64,000 nt of DNA from Schistosoma haematobium (taxonomy: Eukaryota; Platyhelminthes; Trematoda; Strigeidida; Schistosomatidae): the NCBI RefSeq assembly GCF_000699445.3, contig NC_067195.1, positions 66,460,591 to 66,524,590 of the forward strand, written 5' to 3'. The translations under genes were made by a program, and so were the position numbers. Shown piece by piece: positions 37,263 to 51,600 of the stretch. The notes under the pieces are model-generated. The model made no database searches, was not told where the DNA came from, and was given only the letters and a program-made list of their open reading frames with translations. Numbering within the stretch: position 1 is the first letter of the stretch; every line of letters starts with the position of its first letter.

Positions 37263-39915
37263 ATGTCAACGGAACAAATAATACAAAATGAAAGTGACTT
37301 ACCTCCTCCATACTATCAAATAAATCACGAATGTATTCGTCGTTACAAACGTAGAACTCATTGTGCTTACTTCACATTAATTATATCAGGCATTGTAATG
37401 ATGCTATTCGGTGCTCTTATTCTCGTGATTTTGATACCACAAGAAATCAATTTATATCGATGGAATATAAAAGGACCATTATCAAGATTTTTCAATCACG
37501 ACAAAACTGTTTTACTAATTAGTATGGATGGATTTCGTCATGATTATATAGAATTGACTAAAACTCATCTGGGCTCTAATGCATTACCGAATTTCGATCG
37601 TCTAATATCGGAAGGTGTACGAGCTATGGAATCGATCAATGTTTATCCTACAATTACTCTACCTAATCATCGTACATTAATTACCGGTTTGTATCCTGAA
37701 AATCATGGAGTTGTTGGGAATAGTCTACTGGATAAGAAATGGCCAAATAAAACTTTCAGTATATATGATCAGGAAAGCCTAAATCATGCTCCGTGGTTAA
37801 CTGATTGGCCTGAACCTATATGGGTTACATTGCAAAAAAATGGTGGCTATACTGGTTCACTTTTATGGCCTTTAACTGATCAGTTTGTTAGCGATGATTT
37901 ACCATTTCAACGAGTTTCACAATATGCTTTACTTAATGACTATGAACACCGTTATGCGTATGACCAACGAATCAGAGATATATTATGGTGGTTGAAAAAT
38001 CCTAGATATCATTTAAATTTAATTTTAGCTTATTTTGAAGAACCTGATGAAACTGGTCATTCATACGGTCCAAATAGTAAACATGTTGCAAAAGTTGTTC
38101 AAACCTTAGATGAAACACTTGGTCATCTATTAGACGGTATCAAAAAACGTGGTCTTTCTGATAAAGTAGATATTATTCTAACTGCTGATCATGGTATGTC
38201 TGAAACATCAAATACTCGTCTTATTCCGTTGGACAAATATATTGATCATTCTTCGTACAATTATACTCAATTATCAACTATGGGATTCCTTTATCCTGCA
38301 CCTGGTAAGTATTCAGTCCTTCATTATCGGAAAAAAACTTCACGCACTGTAATAAACTTTTCTCTCTGAGATTTTCTTCAGTGCGGAATTATCTCATACC
38401 CATTAAAAATCAGGACTCATTCAGCTACTGTTTCATCCCGTTCTATAAATCGAACGACACTGTAAACAGTTCGTATGGGATCAAACTAAGGAACTGTTGG
38501 TTTGCACTGAGTTCACTCTAGATTCCTAGATCTGATTTACAAACTTTCAAGGGAATTTGTCTTGATCCTCACTAGCAGTGCATTTTCTGTAATCAACTGA
38601 TTGTTATCTTGCTTCGATTTCATCTGATTTTTTCCAATTTAACAAATCTAACCCCATAAAACTCAATATAATTTAATAACTAATAAACATTGTATGTTAT
38701 AGTAAACCAACCTAATTAATAGCTATCTGGTGTCTAACTATCAGTGTCGTGCTCGAGTCTCACTGAAATATTAAGTTCCTTACGAATCTGTGACAAATAA
38801 ATGTGTAAAACGTACCTCACCGATTTTACATTTATTCATCGTCAACTACTATTATGCATTATAAAATACACTAATTATCTTTCACTCATTATGGTTACCT
38901 GATGTTCTAACTTTTTCGAAACCCTCCTCTTATCATATATATATAACTTCATGTTAGAAATAAGTACTGATGGGAAATTTCAGTTTACTACATTACGTAT
39001 AATGCTTGTTGTAAAATTTGTACCTTATGAGGAATGTTCTTAGGATTATAGTTATGTTCAATCAATTGTTTTAATGTCAAATCTTGACAAACTTACCAGT
39101 ATTCATTCAGAGGTCAGTCAGTAACATATATTTAATAAGAATAAAAGTAAAAATGTAACAGTTACATATTTTTACTCATCATTTTCTTATAATTAGGGAA
39201 ATTTGAAGAAGTGTACAAACGTCTAAAAAATGCGCATCCAAAATTAGATGTGTATCGAAGAGATGAAGTTCCTACCTATCTGAATTTCAATATAACCAAC
39301 TCTCGTATGCCTCCATTGATACTTATTGCTAAGCCAAGTTGGAAAATTGTAAAGAACACTTCACATCCTTACGCCAATGTTTGTAAGTTAATTCGGATAT
39401 TTTCATTTGTTTTACGCTATCAATAATGTTGAGTAGTAAACAAAAAAAACTACTTTTATTGATCCTAACTTTTTTTCTATTTTTCTCTATGTCTATTAGC
39501 TGGTGATCATGGTTATGCAACAGATTTCTCTGAAATGTATCCATTCTTCATTGCAAGTGGTCCTTCTTTCAAGATTGCTGAGAGCGTTCCTACTGTCCAT
39601 GCTGTAGACGTTTATCCACTAATGTGTGCATTATTAAATATTCAACCAAATCCAAACAATGGCAGCCTAGAACGTATTTCAAACATACTGAAACCTGATG
39701 TTGCCAATCGCCTTTTGAATTTGAATAGTTGGTCATATTTATGGAAATGGATCATATTTGATTTGAGATTTATTTTATTTATTTCAATTATATGCGTTTT
39801 ATTTATGATTTTACTGTGTTCAATTGTAGTTGTGATGAATCGTAAAGAAACCAATGAACCATTCATTCGTCTACCCATTGATAATGATAAAGAGTTTTCA
39901 GATTATAATACATGA
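37263..39915 (+). CDS. Ectonucleotide pyrophosphatase/phosphodiesterase, type II membrane protein (complete, 3 exons)
   Basis: Exons are 37263-38304, 39197-39382 and 39500-39915, joined in phase 1 both times, for 547 residues. An in-frame ATG at 37215 would add 16 residues; I prefer 37263 because what follows is a normal cytosolic tail. ENPP ectoenzymes hydrolyse pyrophosphate or phosphodiester bonds of extracellular nucleotides at the cell surface. All two-metal-site motifs are visible: LLISMDGFRHDY (metal Asp near 89), YPTITLPNH with the nucleophile Thr near 132, FEEPDETGHSYGP (Asp and His), TADHGM (Asp-His) and, after the second intron, GDHGYATDFSEMYPFF (last metal His). A hydrophobic segment at about 35-58 after a basic stretch is a signal anchor, and a second one precedes the short C-terminal tail, so both ends may cross the membrane. 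SmNPP5-type tegument enzymes are the known schistosome members; I cannot say which paralogue this is. A strong acceptor ends at 37200-37201. Confidence 0.92.
38305..39196. other. Intron 1 of the phosphodiesterase gene
   Basis: 892-nt intron, GTAAGT to TTATAATTAG, AT-rich, with no repeat recognised. Confidence 0.6.
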
Positions 39916-41525
39916 AGGTATTTAGTAACTATAATTCTTGCTCAACCTCATCAATTTATTTCTATTATTGATTATTAATGATAACACAAACTCTATCATG
40001 ATTTTCATTTGATGAATCTACAGAAACAAAAGTTTTTTTTTTATCGTTCTCTAAATCAATATCTATCAACTCGATCCCTTCAATATACATATATACTTAA
40101 TTAGGGGTATTTTTTTGTATAAGATGCATATTTGATTGATAAATATGACTTAAAGATGTTAAGTTTACATTTTGTAAAGAGAATAGTGGTTTAGGCAAAT
40201 GTAAAAAGCAAAATCTAATTTAATTCATTAGGCAAGGAGATATATTTTATCATTTAGATAAGGATTCATTAGATTCATGAAAGGATGAATTATTTGTGCT
40301 GTCTGGTAAATAGTCTTTCAATCCCATATGATTAACGGATGTTAATTGTGCAAAGTTGATTCCAGTCATTTAGTTACACGAAACACAGAACCAGGTACGT
40401 GTGTACATTGGTTCAAGTTGCCACACCACATTAGCACAGCGAGATGAAATTGCCAGGGCAAATTCCAGAGTAATAGAGGTAGTAACAGTATGTCATAATA
40501 GAACAAATTAGGCATCAAAGATACGATCTATAGCCGACATATTTTTAAGTTTACGAGAATCACTTCTCATATTTGAATGAACTACAACAAATTAGTGTAT
40601 CTCATTGTTTTTCTAGCATCTCTAAATTTCTAAACAATAAAATACCACAAAGTTCTTGATGCAAGTAGTTGTAGTTCTTACTAGCACAATATATTTAAAT
40701 CTTTTTCAATGATCCACTAGCAGTCAGAGAATATTGAATGAGTAATTTATTGACAAGTGATAAGTAGCGTAGGCGGAACTATCCATGGCTTCGAAACAGT
40801 GCATGAAATATATAAGAATACTATTTTCTTTGTTTAAAAGTTGGTTATGAACTAATATGACGATCGTTTGACATTTCTTTTCACTGGTAAATGTGAAGCA
40901 TGTCCTTACAATTATGCCAATACTTGAGAGATTAGTTGAAGTATATACCTTTTGATTATAGCGACACCGTGTAATTTGGCGATCCTGCTATTCCTAGTAA
41001 TATCAAATATTTCTTGAAAATAATGCTGCAACTACTCTGTATCACAACTTATTCCAAGGCTTCTTTAATAGTTTCTAAATCCCAAACATGTGAAACTATC
41101 AATATTATTTTTTGTACTTTTTGGGTCAAATAATCTATCTTAGTGAAGGCACTTTATACGAAGAGTATGATCCCAACCTTATATTTTATTAATCTATTCA
41201 AGACTTAGTCCATGTTATGAAGGTTTGCTGGTTAAACCGAACCTATAAATATATGTATAATCATCCGTTCACACAGCTTTGTCCCTTAGAAAAGAGACTC
41301 ATATCTTCAACCACTTGCGTGTCCTCCCTTAAGCAATGGTGTTGAATTCTGGTCAATAGTGTGTGGTTATCTTTTGATCTAAGTTCGACTGATCTAACGT
41401 ATCAGCAATGTGGTTATTTTATGTACGTGATGAAGCCGTGGTGGGACGTACGCTTCCCGTAGATATATCTGATTATCGGTGAGAGCCACTAGGCTTACTC
41501 ATACATGATATAATTAGCTTTAATA
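39916..41525. other. Intergenic DNA
   Basis: 3' flank of the phosphodiesterase gene and AT-rich spacer. Nothing further is visible. Confidence 0.35.
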
Positions 41526-41529
41526 ACTG

Positions 41530-41880
41530 AATGCATGAGTTAATTGAAGCTACACCGCCATAGAAAACCTGGAAGCACTTTACGGCTGTTTCATCCTAGT
41601 ATGGGACTCCTCAGCAGTGCACATCCACGACCCCGCCCCGTGAGACTCGAACCCAGGACCTATCAGTTTCGCACGCGAACGCCTAACCTTTAGATCACTG
41701 AGCCGCCATCTAGCGGTGTTAATGTCTAACTTTAACCAATCTACGAAACTGCGCTACCGCCAATCATTGTCTTAAGTGACTTACTATCTCACAACAGACC
41801 CGGTTGAACTCCACTGGTCACGGCTTCTCACTAATAAATGCAATATCTGCAACCGTGGCGTGTAGTCTAACTATAAATCT
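41530..41880 (-). repeat. Smα-like SINE, most complete copy
   Basis: On the minus strand the element reads, in order, a head with GTGAGAAGCCGTGACCAGTG and GGAGTTCAACCGGGTCTG, a tRNA-like part with an A-box region (GGCGGCTCAGTGATCTAAAG) and a good B box (GGTTCGAGTCT at 41653-41643), then GTGGATG, a hammerhead (41560-41625) and the tail CTTCCAGGTTTTC. This order, pol III promoter followed by ribozyme, is that of the schistosome Smα family. It lies in the spacer downstream of the ORC1 stop. Confidence 0.75.
41568..41622 (-). ncRNA. Hammerhead ribozyme motif, GUA variant
   Basis: Minus strand: stem I arm GCACTG, core CUGAGGA (41614-41608), stem II GUCC/GGAU around a CAUACUA loop (one G-U pair), core GAAA (41592-41589), then a broken stem III palindrome and the triplet GUA where the family has GUC, and the second stem I arm. 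GUA fits the NUH rule for hammerhead cleavage but usually reacts more slowly; the first stem I pair is also mismatched. Confidence 0.6.
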
Positions 41881-42609
41881 AGTGGAATTATAATGGTGAC
41901 GGGTTAGTGAAAAACGCAGTAACAACGTAGTACCTTTTTCAATGCGTCAACTATCGTATTACATCGAAAATGGTTCTCAATTACATAGAAGTATTTTATT
42001 TTCACATTTTTCAATTAACGTTTTTTATGTCAGATTTAAATGAGATAGCGTTCTTTAGATGACAACTTAGCTATGAAACTGTTGTAGAATGACTCAAAGC
42101 AAACATTTTTAAGAAGAAACATGAAAACGATCATCTATTCATTAGGAAGATGAATTTAAATTTATAGTTACTTTCGTTCGGTTAAAGCTGGCCTAAAACA
42201 ATAACATATTGCAACTAAAAAATTTGTCAGTAAAAAGTGATTTGAGCAGATTTAAGAAAAGAATTTAGAAATATGTGGGATTATCGAGAAATGGGAGAGT
42301 TAATTAACGCTTATTTAATAGATATAATAGAAATATGCTAAACTAGTTCTAATCTAGTTTATTAACTGCATTGATTCATAAAAAACAAATAAAAATTCTT
42401 AGTTTTTATCCATGGTAAAGTTGTAAACATGGACTAGAATCAATTAAATATAATACCGACAAATTTACTGAAATGCATGAACATCAGTATGTCGTTTTTG
42501 AAATGAAAAATACAAATATAATCTCGAACATACAGATGATTGGTTGGATAATCGTCCATTAAAACATCTCTTTCTAAGTTTAGAGTAATTCGTTCAGTAT
42601 ATTTTAGAT

Positions 42610-45600
42610 TTATAAGTCAGGTTGTTGATTTAAACAGTATAATATATCCGACTTTGTACAATTGAGACGGACAAGCATTGAAATATCGCATCGCGATCTT
42701 TCAGTTAACAATAGCTTATGAGCTCCAAGACTAGCACAAATAGCAAATACTTCTGATGTAGTTGGACATGGAACACCTGAAAAGGACCAAAAAGCTTGAT
42801 ATAAATGAAAGTCCTTGACTTAATAATGCCCTTGGTGAACAATTAACTTATTGTGACAATATTACTCAGCATAAACTTGTATTTGTCACTGATGACCAAA
42901 AAAAGGCCAGTAGTTAATTTTCGACCACCAAAGAGTCTAAAAGTTGCCATATAAATTATGATACGGGAAGGTTAAACTAACATCAATGGTGCACCTAATT
43001 GTATCCTAATACAAATAGTGATTATTTCACATATATCTCCTATACTAGAACTAGGATCGTAATGGAAAGGTGAGGGATTTCGATGGGAATATTCACAGAA
43101 AGAACTCACTGACGAATGCGAACTCTAATTATAATTGATAGACGAATGAGGAAAAATAAATGTTACAAAATCGGTGAATAAAATTAGCGTAAGAGTGGGC
43201 TGTAACTACTCATATAATGTAAATGTGTTGACTTTTGTTAGCGATATCAGAAGTGGTTATAAGAAATTCACTAACCTTCAAGTCGACAAAGTGCAAACAT
43301 TTGACGAATACACCGGTCTAATCGAGCTTCTTCTGTTGAACGCGCCTGAAATTCAGCTATAACAGCACGAAGAAACAATTTCTCATATAATGAACAAGCA
43401 CATATAGCTTCTGATTTCGGTGTAGTGAACATCTCTTTTAAAGCGGCATTGATATGCGAAATATCTATTTCTTTGTTACCTTTCCCAATAGATGAAACAA
43501 TTTCAGCAGCTCTTTTGCAGATATCAAGAGCACGTCGCACATCACCAGAAACAGCAGCTACCTTACGTGCAGCCAATTCAAGTGCTTTAGGCTGTAAAGG
43601 AAAAATGATTTAGAAAGGAATTATAAAGATCTAAATGTGTATGAATGCGAAAAGAAATGCAGGAGAATGAGATTAGTAAATTCATGTCCCCCAACAGATG
43701 AATAAGGTCTTTGTCTAAGTCTGATTCAGTCTAAAAAAATGATAGTCAACTAGATTGAGTTGACGAAGCAAAAAGAATATTTTTCGAGATTACCCTGAAA
43801 TTCAGGAGGGCGAGAAAAACCATTCAGAGAATGAAAGTCAGCTTTTTAGTTCAGGTGTGAGAAAACGATACAGAATGTGTGAGTCAATGAGAATTGTGTC
43901 CCAGATACAACTAGTGGAATAAATTAAGTGGTTAAAAAAATGCGGAACGTCTAAATAATAGACCGAGCTATATAATGGAGCTCAAAGTGCAAAATCGAAG
44001 TTATTAAAGTAATTCTACTCAATTAACGGGCGATACTTTAATTTATGGACGACATTTGAACGAATCTCAGTGACTTATGAATTTCAGGCTATCAAAAAAC
44101 AGTTGGTATAGAGTAAGAATATACTAAACAAAGCCGGAAATTTAGACTAGATACACTACCCTAGCGTGATTTATAAACTTTTCCAGGTTAGAAAGAGGTT
44201 CTACAGTTCTGAAATCGTGATGCATATGGTACAGGAACTCATATATGTGACTTCACAAAAACCTACCTCTAAAGTCGTGATAAGGTCACAAGAATTCTTT
44301 TAGTCTCGGTCACAGTGCTTCTATATTACTGGTGTGTACTTCTGTGGTGGAGTCTACGAGATGTTTCATGTGAACGACGAAACTACATATATGCCCTCCA
44401 GTCGTCCGTGTATGTTGTGTTACTCGGTTGCACATACTCCCGTATAGCTTGTATTAGCGTTTTAGCCTGTCGGTTTCTGACCTGCTGGAAATGTCCCTTT
44501 GTGTGATGACCTAAGTGTATTTGAGGAAGTACTACGTACCTAGTCTTCTCTAGCACTTCTTTCTCTGATGAATTTGCATTTCTAACTACTGTTTCATCGA
44601 TCTCTACGATTCTCCCGATTCCCCCAAACTACTGATTCAAGGTCATCATCTTTATCGCAAATATATCTCTAAAGTACTCAAACCACTAAACTGCCGAAGC
44701 TTCATTAACATTTTCAAAGGTCACGGCTAGTGTTACTAGTGCTCTTATTATCCAGTTTACAACAATTACCATTAGTGTCAATCGGGGCCGAGTGAAGAAA
44801 GTTCCCGCTCTAGAAGATTTCTTCCTTCAATACATATTACCTCGAAATACAGTATCGTCGCAATAGTCTGCACAATGTCCAGTAGTCATTTGAATAGCTC
44901 AATCACAAGTAAAAAGGCTTATCAGTAATCTCATCTATTGTAGCCTCTCAATGATAACGCCCTTGAAATCTTCTGTAGACCGATCGTACGTATGTATTGG
45001 GCACTGAAATAGACCCCGCGAGCTTGAAATTGCTTACTCTCTATCGACTGGCTCATCCACAAATCATAGTCCTGCCGCGTATAGCTACAAAAGCTGTTAC
45101 TAGACATATACTTAGCAAATTTATAATCTTAGGTACGTAGCCTACTTCTTGTAAGTTTTTTTGTCTAGTCTATTGTACTTCACATAGTCTGTGAAATTAT
45201 CCATAGGAAGCATGACAAACAGGATTAAAAACATCTTTCTGACATATCTCAATAATATAAAACTGATATAACAATAACCAACGCAATAGATTCATCATAA
45301 ATTGTGAAATCATCACCATGTTATATCTCCCTAACTTATGGTCGGATACTTCGCATCATTCATGAAACGTTTTGGGCAGTGTTATATGGATATCGGAAAT
45401 CTGGGTACCTGTAAATTCTTGCAAACTGTCAGTATCATAATAGAATCTACTAGTTAGTAAGATACATGATACCATGTTCACTACAAAAGAATCGTTGAGT
45501 TTCCTTAAGTGTATGAAACAGATCTAAGACTTTTCAGCAAAAGTATAAGAATTTAACAAGAGGGTTTGTAAATACAGGCACACTACTTAACGCACAGCAC

Positions 45601-48600
45601 GTTTAGATACACATTGTCACATCACTTTAAGATGACTACAGCCCCTGGTATGACCGAGGGTGAAGAGAGTCCGCTCTCCGAATACTCTCATAAGACCATG
45701 CGTATACAGCCACTGTCAGGGTAGTCTTACTCACTGCATAATCGTGATGGGAGTGTTGTTTACGAAATTTAGAGGACGAAAAGCGAATGTCCGACCCATT
45801 AACCGGATTGGTAGATATGGAGGATCCACCTAGAGGAGTTGGAAAACCCTGATTTCAAAGCAATGGTGCACATGGGCTCCAGCATCCTGAGGGAACAAAT
45901 AGCGTATGAACCTACTGTTGGTCACCGGCTACCATGGAACTGCATCTCCTAACGTTGCTCCACTGTCTTTTGGAACAGACCTCTAAAACAAAGTATCCGG
46001 AGTGACCTCCTAAGAAAACCACTTGCTTCGTTTTGGGCACCCGAGTAGTATTCCAGCCATCATATAAATCGAACGATTTGTGTGGCGCATACATATTTGG
46101 TGCCTCCTTGTACCAATGTTTATGTGTTTATATAAATAAAATAAACAAATACAAATGACCACAAGATATTCGTCTAACAAATAATGAAAAAGGTTATAAC
46201 TAAAATAAATAATTTATATGGTTGATGTCAACATGATGAATGAGGCGGTAGTGGTGATCAATGAAGGTAAATGAATAAAAAGTAAAACTAAGTTAATGAA
46301 ATTAATCCATCTACTTAACTATTTAAATTTATAAATTCGAGTAACAATAGTGAAACAGATATTTGAAATGAATCATTTCTGACAACCTTTACACTGGAAA
46401 GGATATGGTGCAGTTCCGAAGAACTGAGTTAAGCATAACTGTGTATAGGAAAATATAAGGGAGCTCTAAAAATAAAGTTATCAAGTAAAAAACACTTACC
46501 TGAAACATATTTGATAAAGACGATAAATGATGTCGCACAATTTGAGCAAGTTGTTCGTGAGAATAAGGTGCGAAAGTAAGTCTAGTTAAGCCTAAACGAC
46601 TGGCTACTCGTGGATGAAGTAAACGTTCCGGTAAATCCATGGTATTGGCAATAGCCAATACTATTAAAACACGATGGTTGTTATGGCGTGTAGGCCAATC
46701 AAAAAGACTGTAGAGTATGTTTTGTCGACGAGTACATAACAAATCCAATTCATCAATGACTAAAACAACTGGTTTTTCAGAAACTTTACTATGAGATACT
46801 TTTTTAATTACATTATGACAAAATTCTTTTTCTAACAAGTCAGAAGCACATTTTGCAGTTGCAGTTAAACCAGTTAGTTGCTAAAAAAGATACAGAAATC
46901 AAAGTGTACTAGGGTCAGATGTGCTGGTGATATACAGAACAATGATAGCAAGCAATTCTCTTCCAGATAAAATGGAAGAGTCACACAACTGTACATGAGT
47001 ATGTTGAGATGTAACTGATTTATTCTTTTTTTTCTATTAACAGTCTTATTAAAATGAATCTTTACGTTTTGTATTATCATATTGTAGTGTATACTACTTG
47101 TACTGACAGATATAAGTAGTGTATATCAGGAATCGAAGGCAGATTTCCTACGAACAAAAGGGGAAAATGGAGAGAAGACAAAAGAAAACAGAAAGCGATC
47201 GAAATGAAGCAGGAACGAAAGAACGATGAAGTCTGTACGGGACAATTCAATGAAGATGGATAAATAGTGTATTTAATGTATTATCCTCATATTTTACAAA
47301 TACAGTGTGTGATTTTGCATAATACAGTAAATTGGTTTATACTAAACCGAATCTTCATTCATTACATTACAGTAAACAAATTCGAACGACTGTACAGTAA
47401 CTAAATAATACCACTTAACGACGGTTTGCTCTCGCTTACCATCTCGACGAAAAAGTCAAATAGTACATAAGTATAATTAATTTATTCATCAGGTACTTGG
47501 GTGTGCGCCATGATATTTACTACCTAGTTACATAAAATGAGGTAGGAGCAGCAAGTTTCAAATTTGAGACTTAATGGTTGAAAGTTGAACGCCTTAACTA
47601 TTAAGCTACTGCTTCTACAATAAAATTAGATCACTGCTTATGTTACTTATTTTCTCTTAATTTTCCAACAAAAATGCCCGTGAGACTAACCCAGAACCTT
47701 CAGTCTCCAGCAAATGCCTAACTTTTAGTGGAGTCCAACTGTGTTGGGTGTAAGACAACTACCCACCGAAGACAATAGGTAGTCGCGCAATACCGTGAAT
47801 TGGGTGATGCTAAACATTAACACCGCTGGAGGACAACTCAATGGTCTGTATATTAGGCGTTCGCGCGAGACCGAAGGTCCTGGGTTCGAGTCCCACGTGT
47901 GGGATCGTGGATGCGCACTTCTGAGGAGTCCCATACTATAACGAAAAGGCCGCCTAGTCCTTCCAGGTTTCCAATTGTGTTCTAACATTGATCGGTCCAT
48001 GATTTTGATCGGATTCAACAACCTCTACAACCCCATACTGAAAATAAATATACACCTAATTACAAACATAAGTTATCTTGGTCAATGCTTATGCTAGTTA
48101 ACATGCAGCTCACAAGAAATTAAAATAATACCAAACTAATAACGAGTTTGAAACATATATAAATATCCTAACGTGATGCTTGTGTTCGCCTATCACAGAC
48201 AGATGATGATCTATGTTGGTTGTAATTTTTGTTTTCTTAAGGTTCCATCATGACAGAATAGATCAAAGAATGGAAAACAATACACAAGCTATCGTCATGA
48301 CGACAGTTTGAGTTCAAAATAGGAATGTAACATTAGCAATGTCCTCCTAAAGTGGTCAATATATTTGGCTTATGCTATCTCTCTAGCCTGGAAAACCGAA
48401 GGAGATGGTCGACCCCCAAGGTTCTGGATTTTGCTATTAATCCTCATCTCAGGTTGTAAAGTTTTGTTAGAAGCAAACGAAACTACCAATTTTCAAAAGC
48501 CGATTTTTCACTAGATGTCCCTTGAACTTTATGTTAGTGCAAAATTAGTTATTCTGCTTTGTCAGAGAGTTCAGGATATTAAATAGTATTGTTGTGTATG

Positions 48601-51600
48601 GTACTTCTATTGACAGACATAAGTAGTATGTAACACCAACCAGAAGTGGAACGAATGACAGCAGAATTTTGAGAAGATCGATTCGAAGAAAACAGGAATG
48701 TAAACAGAGAGTAATTGTAATAACAACAGGAATAAAAACGATGAAGTTTGTAAGAAATAATTGATGGAAGATGTGCAAATGAAGTATTCAATGTATGGTT
48801 TTCATATTTCACGAAAACTTTCTGTAATCTGTATGAAACAATAAATTGGTTATCCCCACCAAGTCTTCGTTCACTACAGTATGGCGTGGGTAGTAAGCAA
48901 GGATAACTTGTTCACGGCTCTATTGTTCACCATTGGTGGTAATTTTCTTTCTTTATTACGTGCTGATAACCTGATTGCTTCCACACAGATCTGTAACCGT
49001 TATCAGTGATTAAAACGTATGATATATGATTTGTGTTGCCCTGAAATAACGCTAACAAATTCACATGCAAGCACTAAGTCGTAGACAGTGAACCTCTATA
49101 GCTATAACTTAGCCATACCGAAGCACAATTGTACCATGAATGACTAAAAAAGCATACAGGTTATTAAGGATATTATTAGGACGTGGTGGAGGACAGGGGT
49201 AGCTACTTCTTAACTGACTCCAATTTGAGTTAGACCTATGCGATATCCCATTGTTCTGTGTCGTTTTGAGAAACTCACTTTTATTTCTGAATTCCACGTA
49301 TGGATGTACAGGGTCAAGAATGGATCAGGCAGATAGCTGTCATTCTTACTCCAAAATACTAACACTAAAATAGCAAAGTTGGTGATCACAAGAATATCTG
49401 GACATTGAACGGAACAATCCAATCACTCGATTAACCGACGTACGGGCAGTTTATACATTTTGATCGTAGTATGTCACAAAAATTTCGAACTTCAGCAATT
49501 AAGGTAAATTAATTGACATATGGACTAATTTAATAAGTTTCGATGGGTGGAAAATTTACTATGTTAAAGAAAATATTTCCATATTAATGTTTAGAACACA
49601 ATGTACCTTACTTCATATATCTCCACGTAAACCTGCTTGGGATCACTGACACGCATGCCATTAACATAGATTACTTGGAATGTGGGTATTTGGCTTTCCA
49701 AACCTGAATCAGCAACCAATTTATGCATCGTTGACAGTACCGCTTGAACTGATGCTGTTTTACCAGTACCCGGAATACCAGATATATACATACAGCTTTA
49801 ACGAAATTATATTAAAAAGAAACATGATATACATGTCAACAAAGTTCGAAAAGAATTATTAAAAAAGAACGATCCCACTTCACGTATGGGAATAATACAA
49901 ATAATATTACATTCACAGATAAACAGATATAGCGGTAGCTCACATAGAAGTCGGGATGTATTAGCCTGTGTTAATTGCAAAGTTGTGAAAAGTAAAATTA
50001 GATTTATTATGTTTATACTACTGTTAAAAAGAAAAGTACATTAAGCAGAAGTTATATTAATTTGTTTAGAAGTATTAGTAGCAGAATATGGATATTCTCC
50101 ACTTATTTATAGAAACGTAATGAGTTTGAGGTCATGACCAGATATCGTTAAGAACTTAAACGTCTATATCAGTGAACTAAACCGTTTTCTACGTTTATTT
50201 AATTCATTTTCTAAGAAAATTTTTATCCGAAAGGTACAATAGTGAAAATAAATAGTATTACACATAAAATACAAAACTATAAAAAATATACCCGCCAGAA
50301 TTTTGAGATAGTTTATTGAGTATGAATGTATAAATATTTTCAAATTCTTGTTCACGACCAGGTAACCATCCATATTCCGAATTCGTAGAACTATATAAAA
50401 AATGAAATATTGATTGAATATGCCTTTGACTAGAAAATGCATTATTTTAAAAACTATGATCATAAAATAAGTAGTTACATAAATAACTTGCTTTACTGCT
50501 TAGTTTGCAAGAATATTATTATTAGTGTATTATTAATAATATTATTAGTTAACAGTAACAAACTTATAGTCAAGTAATCTTAGAATTAACAAGTTAACAA
50601 ATTCGGTGTGGATAATCAACTCAACGGAAAAACTATGGGCTATACTTGATAATTCAAAAGTTTGACTTACCTTAAATTAAGAAAAGACTCACCACGGGAC
50701 ACCTGACTAGGAGTGCGCTTCCTATGAGCCGATACCGAGCCTTTATTGGCCTACAATAAAGACAATATGTATCATTCAGAGGTATCCTATTATCATGATA
50801 CGAATACTGGATACTTAATGAACACACACAAATACGCGTGTAATCAACGTAATTATAATAAGATAGACAATTAAATGTACTTGATTAATAAATATTTATG
50901 ATTAATCTTATGGATGATTTCAAAGAAGTGCTCTTTAAACTTGATCATTTTACAGGAAAAATTGTCTACTTGAAATACTGAAAACAAATTAATGTAATAA
51001 TCAGTAGAACCATTTTGAAATATATAGGAATCTATTAATTTAGTACTTTTGAATAAACAAAGAAAAGGTTGCAAAAAAGCCGTAACTGAAGCCACTTTGT
51101 TCCGCAACTAAGTCTAATCAAATCCAGTTTATTTTGACGAGTGAAGATGAGATCCATACTATTAATGTTTTGAGATTTCGTCCACGAACTCAGCATTAAG
51201 CATGAGCTCAATGGTTTAAACATTGTTATTATATTTTTCATATAACGGAAAGTCATTGACTGATGTTCTGAGTAATGTTGGTAGATGTAGAATTACTGGT
51301 TGAAAGCAGTACGATAACCGCTATCAGCGTTAAGAAACTGCGTGAAATGGCTCAGAATTATAAGATGGTCGAGAAGATTTGTAGCTCAAGTGGATGATTT
51401 AGGTAGATTTCTGCCTGAAGTTTGTGCTCATGATGTTGTTCAGAAGAACAATGAAAGCCCCATGGTCGAACCAACCAACTCAGAGAACAAAACTTCGCCT
51501 AAGGCTCAGAATTATTCACAATAGCGTATGGGCGGTAACTCTTTATACTTATCGTGATCCTTAACTCCAGTTTTCCTTCTTACATACATTTCCGCTCCAT

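Noticed and set aside
47878..47896. A true tRNA gene at the perfect B box
   Set aside because: No cloverleaf closes around it; the box is in the order tRNA-like part, ribozyme, tail of the SINE family.
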